Below, one piece after another: positions 9,858 through 21,750 of a stretch of DNA of 64,000 bases. The notes beneath the pieces were generated by a model. The model was not told the DNA's origin. It made no database searches and was given only the letters and a program-made list of their open reading frames with translations. The translations under genes were made by a program, and so were the position numbers. Origin of the DNA: Tetramitus jugosus (taxonomy: Eukaryota; Heterolobosea; Eutetramitea; Acrasida; Vahlkampfiidae); NCBI GenBank assembly GCA_937625935.1, contig OW569363.1, positions 310,001 through 374,000 on the forward strand, in the 5' to 3' direction. How positions within the stretch are numbered: the first letter of the stretch is position 1; each line of letters begins with the position of its first letter.

Positions 9858-11900
9858 ATGTGGAGATCATGTGTTGTCAAGAGCACACGAACCAAAAAGA
9901 AGCAGTTGACTACGAGTGCTGCTACTTTGCTGATTCGGCACAAGTCATCATTGTTGCAACAACATAGCACAATGCACATTCATCAATGTCATTATCACCA
10001 TCATCATCATTATCATCATCACTGTAATTCCTCTTGTCTCTCATCATCGTCGAGAGTGATATCACCAGTATTGGGAAGGAATCTCAACAGGTGCTATCAT
10101 CATCACCATAGTGGTGTACTCATGGTGAACAATGGTTCCACAGCAGGAAAATGGTCTCCTCCTGGCAGTCATAATAATAACGCCACCAATGAATACATCA
10201 GTGATGATGATCATGGTATTGTGAATGAAGCAACAATTGATCCTGAACAGATCAAAATGAAGAGATACCCGTTTTGGTTGGTTACTCTGGGTCAGTGCCT
10301 GTTGTTTGGAGGTGCTGTCGCAGGTATCTTGTACTTGAGAGAGCGATTGTCGTCGAATAACAACAGTAGTGGTGATGTAGCAAATGAGCATCCAATGCTG
10401 TCTCGATTGCTGGGTAATCGGAAGGGTGGAGAAGGTGATGAAGAACAGGAACATAATCACTTATTTATGGAGTTGGGCTACGATAGTGATGAAGCAATGG
10501 AGGAGTTGTTGTCTCTCTTGCACGAACAAGACTTGAAAACGAGTCATCAAGAAGAGAATGTACTCTCTACGATGGTTCGAATGATCAAAATTTCACTCCG
10601 AACTGCACAGTTATCTCTCATTTTCATGCCTTCCTTGTTTCTCTATGTTCTATGTCCGAAACGCTATTATGACTATTGGTGCCGATTTTTTGTTTCATCT
10701 CTAGAGTTTGCTGGTCCATGCTTTATCAAATTGGGGCAGTGGATGGCTACGAGACCAGATTTGTTCAGTGATGAACTATGCTCTCACTTGTCGAATTTAC
10801 ACTCTCAAGCACCCATGCATAGTTTTAGACACACCAAGAGAGTCATTGAATCATCATTCAATGTTTCAATGAATGAATTGTTTGACATGTTTGAGGAGCA
10901 TGCAATTGCATCAGGAGCTATTGCTCAAGTACACAGAGCAAAGTTAAAAGGTAGTAATGATTATGTTGCAGTGAAGGTTCGACATCCAGGTGTTTCTCAG
11001 ACAATTACACGAGATCTCTCTATTATTTATTATTTCTCGCGGTTTATAGATCGAATTGAGACATTTGCTTGGCTCAACTTGCGTGAGAACATTCTCAGCT
11101 TCTCCAGGAATATGAGAGCACAAACAGATTTGGACATTGAAGCCAAGTCATTGAAACAATTTGCGAACAATTTTAAATTCATTCCAATGATCATCTTCCC
11201 GACTCCTATCATGCACAATAGTTCAGTTTTGATTGAGTCATATGAGACTGGCGTTCCTGTTACAGAATACATCAATGGTGATTACAGTGACTCGTTACGA
11301 ACTCGAATTGCCACTCTTGGAACGAACATGTACTTGAAGATGATGTTTGTAGACAATCTAGTTCATAGTGATTTACATCCTGGTAATATCTTGGTGCGAT
11401 TGAATAGTCATAATGTTCCTTCTCTTGTTGTTCTCGATACAGGAATGATGACCAGTTTAGCACCGACTGATAGACAAAACTTTATTGATCTTTTCTCTGC
11501 CATTATTGCTGGCAAGAGTGAAGAGGCTGCAAAATTGATGATTGAGAGAGGAAGAAGTGGTGATATTCTGAACAAGGATCCTGAGCAGGTTCAAAAGTTC
11601 AAGAAAGAGATGGCAGATCTAATCGGTTATGTGATGGATCGTTCTCTGGCAGAATTAGAAGTGGGAAAGATCTTGCAGCAAGCTCTTGCAGTTGGTCGAA
11701 AGTATCAGGTTATTCTGGAGCCCAACTTCACTACATTGGTGATTGGCACAATTATTATTGAGGGATTGGGAAGAAGATTGAATCCGGACTTCAATTTTAT
11801 TGAATCAGCAAAACCCTTCCTTCGTAACGAAAGTTCAATCAAAGAAGCGTACATGACACGTTACCTGAAACGACTAAACAAAGGAAACCTCGTTGCATAA
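9858..11900 (+). CDS. ABC1/ADCK/UbiB atypical kinase, mitochondrial (ADCK2-like)
   Basis: A 680-residue protein starting at the ATG at 9858; the reading frame is open a few codons upstream but only from TTG. The N-terminus is basic and hydroxylated, then His-rich, consistent with mitochondrial import. A TM helix follows at about 138-160. The UbiB core has the KxGQ motif as KLGQWMATRPDLF (from 291), an Ala-rich loop ASGAIAQVH, VAVKV with the predicted Lys373, HSDLHPGN (503-510) and LDTG (526-529) in the DFG position. The KLGQW-RPDLF block resembles ADCK2 more than COQ8. Members act at the inner membrane in coenzyme Q or lipid metabolism, generally as ATPases. The subfamily is inferred. Confidence 0.88.
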   Translation: MWRSCVVKSTRTKKKQLTTSAATLLIRHKSSLLQQHSTMHIHQCHYHHHHHYHHHCNSSCLSSSSRVISPVLGRNLNRCYHHHHSGVLMVNNGSTAGKWSPPGSHNNNATNEYISDDDHGIVNEATIDPEQIKMKRYPFWLVTLGQCLLFGGAVAGILYLRERLSSNNNSSGDVANEHPMLSRLLGNRKGGEGDEEQEHNHLFMELGYDSDEAMEELLSLLHEQDLKTSHQEENVLSTMVRMIKISLRTAQLSLIFMPSLFLYVLCPKRYYDYWCRFFVSSLEFAGPCFIKLGQWMATRPDLFSDELCSHLSNLHSQAPMHSFRHTKRVIESSFNVSMNELFDMFEEHAIASGAIAQVHRAKLKGSNDYVAVKVRHPGVSQTITRDLSIIYYFSRFIDRIETFAWLNLRENILSFSRNMRAQTDLDIEAKSLKQFANNFKFIPMIIFPTPIMHNSSVLIESYETGVPVTEYINGDYSDSLRTRIATLGTNMYLKMMFVDNLVHSDLHPGNILVRLNSHNVPSLVVLDTGMMTSLAPTDRQNFIDLFSAIIAGKSEEAAKLMIERGRSGDILNKDPEQVQKFKKEMADLIGYVMDRSLAELEVGKILQQALAVGRKYQVILEPNFTTLVIGTIIIEGLGRRLNPDFNFIESAKPFLRNESSIKEAYMTRYLKRLNKGNLVA

Positions 11901-12206
11901 ACTGAAATGTTCAGATTTTGATTTGAGGAATACCCAATGATTCTCTCGAGAGAGCTGGGAAGATTTGATTCATTTTTCACTCCGAATTCTCCTTTTCTTA
12001 TGGGAAGCATTTTGAGATATGGTGAGGTTGACCAAAATTGCCTTGTCAATACCTTCTTGGTCTCGTGAGACCGGAAAATGGGTCCAATTTAGGAGTGCGG
12101 ACACCCAGGTGCAGACGAGACACCTCCTGTTTCATCGTTGCTCTTCACAGACAACACACACCAACTCAACTCAGAAACCTTCTGAAAAAATCATTGAAGT
12201 CCAAAC

Positions 12207-13628
12207 ATGCATTCTTCGCAAACTGTCATCGTTGACGATTATGTGTTCCCCCTCAGTGGCCTCCTATCCCGTAAGTTGTTGATTTGTCTGAGCTACTTGA
12301 AAGATAATTGACTTTCGACTCACCACTCTTTTACGCATGTGCTAACAACAAAACATCTATCCTGTATCACAACAACAACAGGTACTGAGAGTAGAGAGTG
12401 CCTCAGGTCATATCTGATTGCCCAGAAGAATGTTGAGCAATTGGAATTTTTGGAAGCAATAGAGCAACTGGAGGTGCGTTCGAGAGCATCCAGGACAACA
12501 ATTGGATCGATTCGTCCCCATCTCCTATCCATTGTTCGCACATTTTTGGACCATGATTCTGTCAAGGAGGTAAATTTGTCACACAAGGACAAAATTCAAC
12601 TGAAAGCTATGCTTGAAGTGTTGTTGAACTCTCCAGATGATGAACGAGTTACAAAGAGGTCAATCAGAGAAGCATTCAGGAACGTGAGAACGATTATTGA
12701 GACAGAGATGACCAGTGAAGTTATACCAAGATTCCTCCGGTCCAATGAGTGGAACTTTCTGGTTACTAGAATAGGGACATCGTTTATTCGAGAACTGGGC
12801 TGTCCAAAACACAACATGGACTTTTCAGACGAGGACTTTTATGATCCTGTCGTAACTGTGAAGGATATCAATTTTGCAAAGAATATCATTCAAGAGACCA
12901 ACGATTGGAAGCTGTCAGGATTCAATCGAAAACAAAATATACAGTGCTTCAAGTCCAAGAGTATGCCTAGGTTTCTGCGAAATGTTTCCTGGCCCCACGG
13001 TTGCCTCAAATATTCTGGTATCCTTTCAATTCCTTTCGAAGTATGCAACCATTTCATGATGCATGTGTGCTACAGGAAGGAGTTTGATCGAATGGTAAGG
13101 GACGTAACTCTTCTAGAACATTATTCTCATGAAGAATTAGTCGCCATGTATCCAGAGAAGAAACTCTTGGAAGGAACTACATGTTCTGTCATTGACTCTG
13201 ATGTTGACTTTGGGCCAATATTTCTTCGCAGACAATCCATCAATGTTCTTACTGCCATCTGGGATGTGAAAGGAAACCAAGCCCTCATGATAGCCAAGCC
13301 ATGCTATCATCCAAACCTCGGGTCAGATGGAAGATGTGTATATCAAAATTTTTCAATTTGTTCACTGGAGAAACTTGATGACCACAGAACCAAGTATACC
13401 CAGATTCATATCCTTAATTTAGGAAGTTCAGTAGCAAACAAGTCTCTGACCTTCCTTGCATGCCAGAGAGCAAAGAACTTGGAGTATTGGTTGACCAAGT
13501 GTCTTCAAACAAAGGTTTCACATCCAATACCCTCGAACTGCCTACTTGATCCTGTTATGAAATGTTATCATGACTACAAACTGTTCATGGAGCGAAAGGC
13601 TCATGCAACAACAGAAAATCAAAAATAA
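12207..13628 (+). CDS. RGS domain - START-like protein
   Basis: Two exons, 12207-12270 and 12382-13628, joined by a 111-bp intron with GTAAGT and CAG ends; the phase is consistent and an in-frame stop lies just upstream of the ATG. The product is 436 residues. Residues 15-150 form an RGS domain: SRECLRSYLIAQKNVEQLEF, then IVRTFLDHDSVKEVNLSHKD and IPRFLRSNEW. The C-terminal half resembles a START lipid-binding fold, with NDWKLSGF, SGILSIPFEVC and an EFDRMVRDVTLLE stretch. RGS domains accelerate GTP hydrolysis by G-alpha, and the START part may sense a lipid ligand. A receptor gene with its own RGS domain lies 1.7 kb downstream. Confidence 0.75.
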
Positions 13629-14043
13629 ATAATCATCGCTTTTTATTCTCTCCTAAAGGTTCTTTTTACCCAGTTGGTCAACTATCGGAGAAATAACTTC
13701 CGATAAATCCTATCGTATTCGATCCCGTCCTTGGTTCGCACGCGAACTGTGGCGCTTAAAGGAAGGAGATCTGGTCGTGAAAAAACCAAACAACAAAGAG
13801 ATAATACTAAAGAACACCAAAAATTTTTGAAAGAACAACTTTTGGAGTGACACAGAAACAAACAACCTGTACATACCAACGACAAACCAATCAACCATCA
13901 CTTACGACTTTGAAATCTCCTTTTTTTGAAACTCCGTAACTCAAACCTGACTCCCAGATTTTTTCTCCCGAGAACACACCTGAACCGCAACTCCAACTGC
14001 ACGCAACGTAGACAGCTTACCTTATCCCTACAAATCAGAAACA
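13629..14043. other. Intergenic, no supported feature
   Basis: A 415-bp gap between two co-directional genes. It includes the 3' end of the RGS-START transcript and the promoter of the TPR gene. Several short frames on both strands have no motif or plausible splice partner. No tRNA-like B box seen. Confidence 0.4.
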
Positions 14044-15264
14044 ATGATAAGAAGTCAACAACAAAAGATTGCTTCCCTTTTACACACAATTCACAAGAGC
14101 TCTGCTGTTGCAAGCCGAGCCAGTTGTGCAACAACACTCCCTGAACAAAAACAACGCGTACCTGTACTGGGAATATCACTGTTGAGTGTGAGAAGGTTTT
14201 CGTTCACACACGAGTATGACGATGTGAACAATAACAACAACGAAGAACAAGACCTCTCCCCTAAACAACAACAACAACAACAACAAGGATATCCATCGTC
14301 ATCCCTATTCTCTGCATCGTCGGTAATATCCTCCCGTGGTCATCAAAACCGTGAAGCTCGTTCCATGTCATTGAACGACGTGTCCATTGGTCGATTTTCT
14401 CTGCCTGACCACGCACACACCATTCAACACTTGATTCTTGAGTCAAAGTTTGCTTATGCCAAGGCTCTACTCACCCGAATTCAATACTATTTGGAGTTTG
14501 AGTGGACAGACAATGATAGTAGCGAAGATAACATGACAAACGACAACACTCATCATTATCAACACTCTAAGCTAATGATGATGATGACGATGACGAAAAC
14601 AACAGACAACAGCTACAATGTTGAAAATAGTCAACGTGACTGGTTAGAGTGGTCAGTGTACACTGCGAGACAATTGGCCGGTGTTTGTCATGAGATGGGT
14701 GATGATCAAGAAGCTTTGGAGCAGTGCAACAAGGTGTTTGAACTGGAGCGTCAGTGCAAGAAGATGAACATGTTGGAAGACGTGTTTTGTGAGCTGAATT
14801 TTGTCAGTGCTGTCAAAGCAGAGATCTTGGCCACAAGAGGAGAGATGGACAAAGCTCTCAAGTGGCAGAATTTTCTTGTAGAGAACCGTTTGAGAAAAAA
14901 GTTGCGCTCGCTCAACTTTCATCACTATGATCCTCAATTTAGGAAGTTGTTGAGAAGGACGATGGGATTGGAGTTGGCAACCAGAGGAAAGATTTTGATG
15001 GCCATGGGAAGGATGGACGATTCGCTCAAAGACTTTTCAGAGAGTTTGCAGTTTGAAAGTCAACACGATAGAGATGGACAAACATTGCTTCTCAGATCAA
15101 AGGTGTACTTTATGAAACAGGAGTATCGATTGGCGCTGCTAGATGCACAAAAATGCCTCTTTGATTCCTCCATGAATCAATACACTCAAAATCAAGCTAG
15201 ACTGGTGATGGATGAGTGTTTGAATGCTATGAGAAACTATCAATCTCTTCACCGTGAAGAATAA
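14044..15264 (+). CDS. TPR-like repeat protein, probably mitochondrial
   Basis: A 406-residue protein. The first 50 residues are basic and lack acidic residues, ending near SVRRFSFTH, which fits a mitochondrial presequence. A low-complexity insert (Asn, Gln, Ser) covers about 57-95, and a Met-rich run (MMMMTMTK) sits near 180. From about 200 to 400 helical pairs of TPR type appear: ARQLAGVCHEMGDDQEALEQCNKVFELE, ATRGEMDKALKWQNFLVE, ATRGKILMAMGRMDDSLKDFSESL and SKVYFMKQEYRLALLDAQKCL (each spelled only as a span). TPR arrays bind peptide partners, and no catalytic domain is present. The protein is not recognisable as a named family member. It converges with the receptor gene, 107 bp away. Confidence 0.65.
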   Translation: MIRSQQQKIASLLHTIHKSSAVASRASCATTLPEQKQRVPVLGISLLSVRRFSFTHEYDDVNNNNNEEQDLSPKQQQQQQQGYPSSSLFSASSVISSRGHQNREARSMSLNDVSIGRFSLPDHAHTIQHLILESKFAYAKALLTRIQYYLEFEWTDNDSSEDNMTNDNTHHYQHSKLMMMMTMTKTTDNSYNVENSQRDWLEWSVYTARQLAGVCHEMGDDQEALEQCNKVFELERQCKKMNMLEDVFCELNFVSAVKAEILATRGEMDKALKWQNFLVENRLRKKLRSLNFHHYDPQFRKLLRRTMGLELATRGKILMAMGRMDDSLKDFSESLQFESQHDRDGQTLLLRSKVYFMKQEYRLALLDAQKCLFDSSMNQYTQNQARLVMDECLNAMRNYQSLHREE

Positions 15265-15371
15265 TGGACCGTGGCTCTGTGTATTCATGCAATAATGAAT
15301 GTATATTAAATGTAAATATGTAAATGTGTCAGCACGTGTGATTCTTTTTGCACTTTGACAGGCCGATGATT

Positions 15372-18300
15372 TTATTGACTTCCGTCAAAATCCTTGCTGG
15401 CCAGCTCCAAGCTCATCTCCGAGCCGGCCATGTATTCTTCATAAAATGAAGTTCCAGTGAAGCGAGTGTACGTGTCTGATAAATTGGCAATGCTTGCATC
15501 GTATAGGCCATTCAAAGCCTGGCATACATCGTCCTTGTTGTCAAGAGAGGCTTTCCTGACAGCACTCATCCTCTTTCTTATTCTAGCCGATATATTTACT
15601 TGTCTATCACTGCCATCGGCAATGTACTTTTCATACAAGTCATCTACTATCTTGCGAACCTCCTCTGACTCCATACTACAGATATTTCGTTCTCTAATCT
15701 TTGAAAGCTCAGACCACAAAAGCAGATTTTCAAGAGAATGTTCAGTTTGACAATAATCAAAGAACAATTCATAACCCCTCTTCGATGATATCATGCTCAA
15801 CACGAGATCTTCTCCTTTCTTCTCTAATCTTGTGTATTCATTGTTCATTTTGTGATATCTTGTGTAGTTGTATATTGCACCAACCACCACTAAGCCACCA
15901 AAAGCAAGAATTTCAAGCAACACTAGTGCAATCTCCAACACACTTCTCGCAATCGAAATGGATGAATAAGCAGGTAGATCTTGTACCACTGTTGCTATTC
16001 CTAAACTATGAACAATTATGATCAGGATCGCGCACACTGACACTATGATTGACTGAGAACGAAACAGCAGAGGATCCCACGCGAGAAAACTTGAAATAGT
16101 GAAGCGAACAGATGACTTTCCTTCATGTCTACTCGTTCTTCGAAATCCGAGCAGAATATCAACTGTGAACGCAGTTACTATACCAAAAGATATCACGATC
16201 ATCAAAATGGAGTAACAAACTACTTGACCAATCACAACTTTGTTCCTTTGTGTTTTCCAGAGAGAAATGTTGCTATTGTAGTGAGCAGCTACTCCTACAA
16301 ACACAGCGAATATTGCAGTAACTAGTCCTAGGCAAATCATGGAAGAACTTAAAAATACTCGCCTGGACGAGAAAAGCCTTAAGAATCGTGCCCGCTTCAC
16401 TCGCTTGCTCTCATTTGTTGCCATGATGGAATAAATATTTTGCAACAAGATATATCGAACCTGCTGCCACAAAAATATGTACAAAGCTGTCACTGTCAAC
16501 CCATTGCTGATGATCATGATGAAATAAGAAAATATATCTGACGCACTGAACTTGTTCGCAAGGGACAGAGCATTTCTGATCCATCCTTGCAGTATCGCAT
16601 CGACTAAGCAAGCACCGATTCCAAAATAATGAGAGATGAACCTAGACTTGATGGGTTGTTGATTTCGACCAACAACCAACCCAATAAGAACTAAGCACTC
16701 TAATACAACGAAAAGAGAGTTAAATACAATGTCTACAATCTTTGAGGCTTGACTACTTCTCGAGTTAGGATTGGAACCACTATCAAGAACGAATGCCGAA
16801 AAACTTGTCGTATGGTTGCACCCACATCTGATAATGCCGTCAGAAACTCTGATAAGGGAGCACCCGTCCCCTTTCCATCGGCTCTCTACAGTATTCCAAT
16901 ATCGACATACAATTGTGCCATTAAGTGCTATGTCTTCCTGAAATTTAAAATCAATTAGAATGGGCTCAAACAAGTCTCTTACGACAAGTAATGAATGGTT
17001 CTCTCTCCTGAACTTAATATCAAGCACTGGACCGACTTTAGTGTCGTTGGAAGCCGCGTAAGGAGTCTTATGAAATACTAACAATGTGTAGGAGAGGACT
17101 GAGACATTTAACTCCGAACCAAATTGATTTGACAGAGAGAAACCATTATCAATTGATGGAGCATATATTTTCTCTTTGGATAATCGCTCAGCCAGATCAA
17201 TCCTCGTGCTGAATTCAAAGTTTGTTGTTGATATATTAGTGGCAGGATCTGAGACCCCCTTCTTGATGAGTACAACATCTGACAAACCGCTAGCAACGCT
17301 TAGGACCAGATCACTGGATACTTGACTCCTCGCCTGATCGTCGATCACATTCGAAATAACATTTGCTATTTTTTGGTTATTCTCTGTATTGATAAACTCT
17401 TCAAACGAACCATTCAACTTGACTTGGTTAATAATGTTGAGCAAGCTTGTTAGAGCTAGGTTTTTGTGAGAGGCGCTGAGAATAGTTGAGTTTTTGGTTA
17501 TCAAATCAACCACCAACAACTGCTCTTCAGCAATTTCAACTGTCGGTGCCATTTCAGAAGCGCGCTCTAAAATTTTAGTAATAAGTGTCTGTTTTGTTTG
17601 AACATCTGAACTCGTGGAAACAGACACTTGACTCGCAACCATAACTATATCTGAGAATTGTGTTGAGTTCAACAATTGCTCTACCTGACCTGTTCCATTA
17701 TTAGGCAAAACAGTTACATTCTGTGTGAAAGAACCAGTGTACCCATTATCCAAATTAAGAGCTTCAACCATAAGTAGTAGTTGATAGTTATTAGTCGAAT
17801 CTCCAGGAGGTAGTATCAATGACATTGTTTGATTATTCACTCCTGTTTTCAGCACTTGATATCTTTGTTGCAGGTAGCTGTAATAGGAAAGTGTGAGATA
17901 ATAATTCGCCACAGCTGACTGATCGTTCCCTTGGACTGAGAATTGATCCTGCAAGCTAAGCCCTGAAAGAGGGACAATTGATATCTCTTTGGAGAGTTGG
18001 AAATGGCTTTCATCACTTGTTCGAACAGCAAAGGTTCGAGTAATATTAAATTGTCTTTCTGCTTTGACACTAACTGTGAGTATAATGTTGTAGGTCGTGT
18101 TAGGTAAGATACCAGTAAGAGTATTAGGTTCAATCACGAGAGTTGAGAGATCGGTATCACTTAATATGCGTGAATTCACATCTTCGGGAGCTAAATCATG
18201 ACCCTCTTTTGTAATCTTGTAGCTCCATGAATACGCTAGTTGCCTTGGGGTTACTGAAGTGAAATTTGCTCTGATAATGGTCGCCTTCATGCGATTCAGA

Positions 18301-20057
18301 GTTACAACAGTGCTTGAATTGACCGTGTTTGAAGAAACAAACACATCAAAACAGGTTTTACAGCTATCATCCAATTGTCCTCGAAGACACAATTCTGAAT
18401 CGTAACACTTTGGAAGGGAGCAGTTACTTGTAATGAATCCCTCATAGCACTCACATACACCAGGAGCTATACAAACTCCGTGGCCAGAACAAGTATCATC
18501 GGCAGTTGCTGCCTTCCCGAAACAAACAGGATATGAACAACGACTACCAGACCAATCTGTGTCACAGAAACATGAATCTGGATTGACACACAACCCATGA
18601 CCAGAACATACAGATTCGTTGCTGAACAATACGTTATCACAATAGTATTGAGAGCAATCTAATCCACTATAATTTGTATCGCAGAAGCAGGAGCCAGAAC
18701 CCAAACATGATCCACGAGAGTTACAAGTAAGAATGTTGTCATATCTAATTCTTTGACATTCCCAATGAGAAATAGCAAATAAGCTGAATGCTGATGAGGG
18801 ATAAACAGCAGAAAACTTGGTTTTGAATGCAACAGGCTCATAGATTCTTGTGAGAGAGCTGGATGTTTGAATCAATCCATTTCCAAGTTGTGAATTGCTG
18901 TTATATCCCCATCCATAAAGTGTCCCATTAGAACTGATTGCAAACCCTGAATAAGTGAAAGTTCCAAAATGCACAGATTGTATCACAATTGGTAATGAAA
19001 CCAGTAGAGGGCCAGCAACAGTGCGAGCAGGTGATCCATCACCAAGCTCCCCTTCGTAATTGGATCCCCAGAAAAAGGTTTCTCCTGTGTCCGCTATTGC
19101 CATCATGGTATTGGTCATGGCGGCAATTGTAGTTATCGTTTTGTTTGACATGACCCCCTGAACTCTCGTTAGAGAGGTCACGGTGGACAGTTCACCTATA
19201 CCTACTTGTCCCAGAGTAGAGTCTCCACAGCACCACACTTGTCCATTCGTATACAACACACAGAAATTATTTAGGCCAGACTTTACGTCCTTAATAACGT
19301 TGGATCCAATATCAACTTGTACGGGCACTGAACTGTTTCCACCAATGTATCCTAAACCAAGCTGTCCGTTTCCATTCTCCCCCCAAGAATATAACGCTGA
19401 GGAAGACCATGCCAGTGAATGTCGATCTCCACAAGCTAAATGATCCATACTTGTTAGATTGATCTTTGTTGGAAATGGTCTATCACCAAAGTCTCCAGTG
19501 CCTAACATCCCAGAGTAGCTGATTTGGAATGCTGCCCCCCAAGTATACACAGTACCGTCGGAGTCTAGTGCCATTGTATGGAAACCACAGCAAGCGATTG
19601 ACTTAATTGTCTTGTTGGTCAAATCTCCTGTATTTAATTTGAATGGTGTTGTTCGATCGAAAGATGTACCATCTCCTAGATTCTTGTAAGAATTTGAGCC
19701 CCACATGTAGAGTGAACCATTTACAAGAGCACCTGAATGAGATCGCCCTGAAGAAATCATTTGCACTCCACTGGAAAAGGCTTTGAAGTAAGGAATTTCT
19801 GTGATGTTTTTCAGAACATTGTCAGGACTGGGAACACCTCTCAACGAGGGACTGGCACCCACAGCATAGACATAATTGGAACCAAAGGAATCACTATTAG
19901 CTACAGAGAGTGGACAGTCAGAGGGAGAACATTAGATCAAACCAGAATTTGGTGAATACTGTATGAAGCAAAGAAGCTACTTACCGCTGACACTGCCGAG
20001 CAGTAACCAACTGAAAAGAAATAAACTGGTCAGCACGAACAGGAGAGAGTGTGACAT
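15372..20057 (-). CDS. Adhesion-type 7TM receptor: RCC1 - EGF - GPS - 7TM - RGS
   Basis: Two exons, 20057-19985 (signal peptide) and 19900-15372, with an 84-bp intron (GTAAGT/TAG); the phases match and give 1,533 residues. In order: signal peptide 1-24; six RCC1-like propeller repeats at about 70-400, with repeated YxWG and GxLGxG; three or four Cys-rich EGF-like modules at 406-525; a beta-rich REJ/GAIN-like region at 545-1015; a GPS motif at 1023-1062 with Cys1023, Cys1038, Cys1050, Cys1052, Trp1026 and Trp1033, and an HT-T cleavage position at 1054-1056; seven TM helices at about 1080-1368; and a cytoplasmic RGS domain at about 1394-1515. By family knowledge the GPS can self-cleave and the RGS acts on G-alpha. 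The ligand is unknown. Confidence 0.85.
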
Positions 20058-20330
20058 GATTGTTTGCTACTAAAAGTTTTGTGCTTAGTCTCAAGTAGGT
20101 GAAATGAAGCCACCCAAAGCGACCACATCAACTGTCGCAGGAAAATTCAAAGGTGACATGTTCGAGTCAGAAATCTGTCTCCTGTCTTTTGGGAAAGCTC
20201 CTCCTGCGTCGCAACCCGCGATGGCATTCTTATGGAAATGTAGAGAATCGAAGAGTCAAACAAATTATATGAAAAGAGCGAACTAGGCAATAGATGTGTA
20301 TCCATTCGGTAAATGGAGGATCATTCATTT

Positions 20331-20864
20331 TTACTTTTTGGATTTTGGTTTCACTGGCTTTGGGGGATCGACAGCACCACCAGCCTATCAATTTTATATG
20401 AACAACAGATAACATGCAGACAGCCAAAGAAGAAGAATTGAAAATATGCTCAGCAAAAATAGTTCACAAATAACAAAAATGGGAATTGAACAACACTTAC
20501 ATCAATGAGAGCAATCTCAAATTCTGGGATTCTTGGTCTGAGATATCTTGCGGGGGTGTCCTTGAAGGATAGAGCTTGGCTACCACTCGATGTCGATGGT
20601 GCAGCGTTGTTGCTTGTAAACTTTTGTGTGCTGCTTGAGGTGAGTGAATGTACATTTGGTGTGGCAACTGTTGCGTATTGCATGCGTATACACCGATCAA
20701 AATTGTAGTCGGACGGTTGTTCCAAATGGCGGGAAAACAAAAAAGCGAGAGATCAGAATGAGAAAATGAGATTCGATCAATCCAATAGCTTTGGAGATAA
20801 TAAGCATACCAGCTGGGAATGGACGCTTTCCGTAACGGAATTGAATCATTGGTACTCTAACCAT
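20331..20864 (-). CDS. Alpha-ketoglutarate dehydrogenase subunit 4-like (KGD4/MRPS36/YMR-31)
   Basis: Three exons, 20864-20810, 20667-20501 and 20384-20331, all with GT-AG ends and matching phases, give only 91 residues. The N-terminus carries RVPMIQFRYGKRPFP, like the PLIKFxxGKR motif of KGD4. The C-terminus has TPARYLRPRIPEFEIALIDAGGA, like the LPARYxxxPxSxxEIExIxxGG end that binds the E3 subunit (cited as a span of short motifs). KGD4 tethers dihydrolipoamide dehydrogenase to the 2-oxoglutarate dehydrogenase core in mitochondria. The middle is Ser/Thr-rich. An added PPKPVKPKSKK tail is unusual. The short exons make this gene easy to miss. Confidence 0.68.
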
Positions 20865-21029
20865 GGTTTCGTTTGTTTTCAATTTTTGTGTTGGGGTGCT
20901 CTAATTTTCCTACTCGCCGCAACAAGTTGTTCCTCCAAGACCGCATCGGGGTATCATTACAAATGATGCATTTTTGCTCCATTTTCTCCTCTCAAACAAA
21001 AAGCAAGCATTATTTTTTCCCATAGTACA

Positions 21030-21500
21030 ATGATAAGAGCTGGTGCAAAGAAACTGACAACAAACGCCTTGCGATCATCGCACACCACAACCGCAACTAC
21101 ACCGACTGTAACTCATAGATGTTATGCCAGAGCCCAGATTGATGAAGAATCTCACTCTGACAAGGGTCTCCTAACAGCAGCCATGAAGGACTACATGAGA
21201 AAGACTAAATTTGCGCATTTGAACACTAGAAAAACACCTCATGACTTCCAAAAGGACAAGGCACTTGCCGATCAATACAGTTTCCAAATTAATTTGCGCA
21301 AAACGAAATTCAGGGCTGAATTGAAGAAGAGAGCTCAGTTGAAGGAGAAGGCACTTCAATCAATGCCATTGGAGTTGAGAACAGAAGCAGTGAAAATCGA
21401 CTACAGTCAATGGCCAGTGTTGTTGCAACCTGTGCACTATGTTTTGCCAGCACAAGAAGGATTCCGATTGCCAGACGAACCTGCAAAGAACGAATTGTAA
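21030..21500 (+). CDS. Small mitochondrial protein, unknown function
   Basis: A 156-residue protein with a clear presequence: residues 1-35 are basic and Thr/Ala-rich, with a likely cleavage region around THRCYARAQ. The mature part is charged and helical (about 50-115) and ends in a Pro/Tyr-rich segment, SQWPVLLQPVHYVLPAQEGF. It has no TM helix and no recognised family. Its size and composition would fit an accessory subunit of a respiratory complex or a mitoribosomal protein, but nothing in the sequence decides this. The ATG at 21030 begins the presequence. Confidence 0.65.
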   Translation: MIRAGAKKLTTNALRSSHTTTATTPTVTHRCYARAQIDEESHSDKGLLTAAMKDYMRKTKFAHLNTRKTPHDFQKDKALADQYSFQINLRKTKFRAELKKRAQLKEKALQSMPLELRTEAVKIDYSQWPVLLQPVHYVLPAQEGFRLPDEPAKNEL

Positions 21501-21750
21501 ACTTGCCACCTCCTTCTTTTCAATCAAAACCTCTTTTCACCAACAAACAACAAAAAGAATATTTTTTTTTATTGGCGTGAGTTGTGTGTCTTATTGTCGA
21601 TCAACACAACAGACTCTCAATTTTGTTCGTGTGTGCTCACTCCAGAGAGAGCTTCAAGACTAGAAAAAAAAAGCGAGATCAGCAATGATCATTGTTGCTT
21701 CCTCTCTCCACGGTCTCTTTTCGTGTTTGAATCATAGTGAATCAACGAGC

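Noticed and set aside
20104-20286. A 60-codon plus-strand frame between the receptor and KGD4-like gene.
   Set aside because: Short and overlaps expected 5' and 3' untranslated sequence; no similarity noticed.
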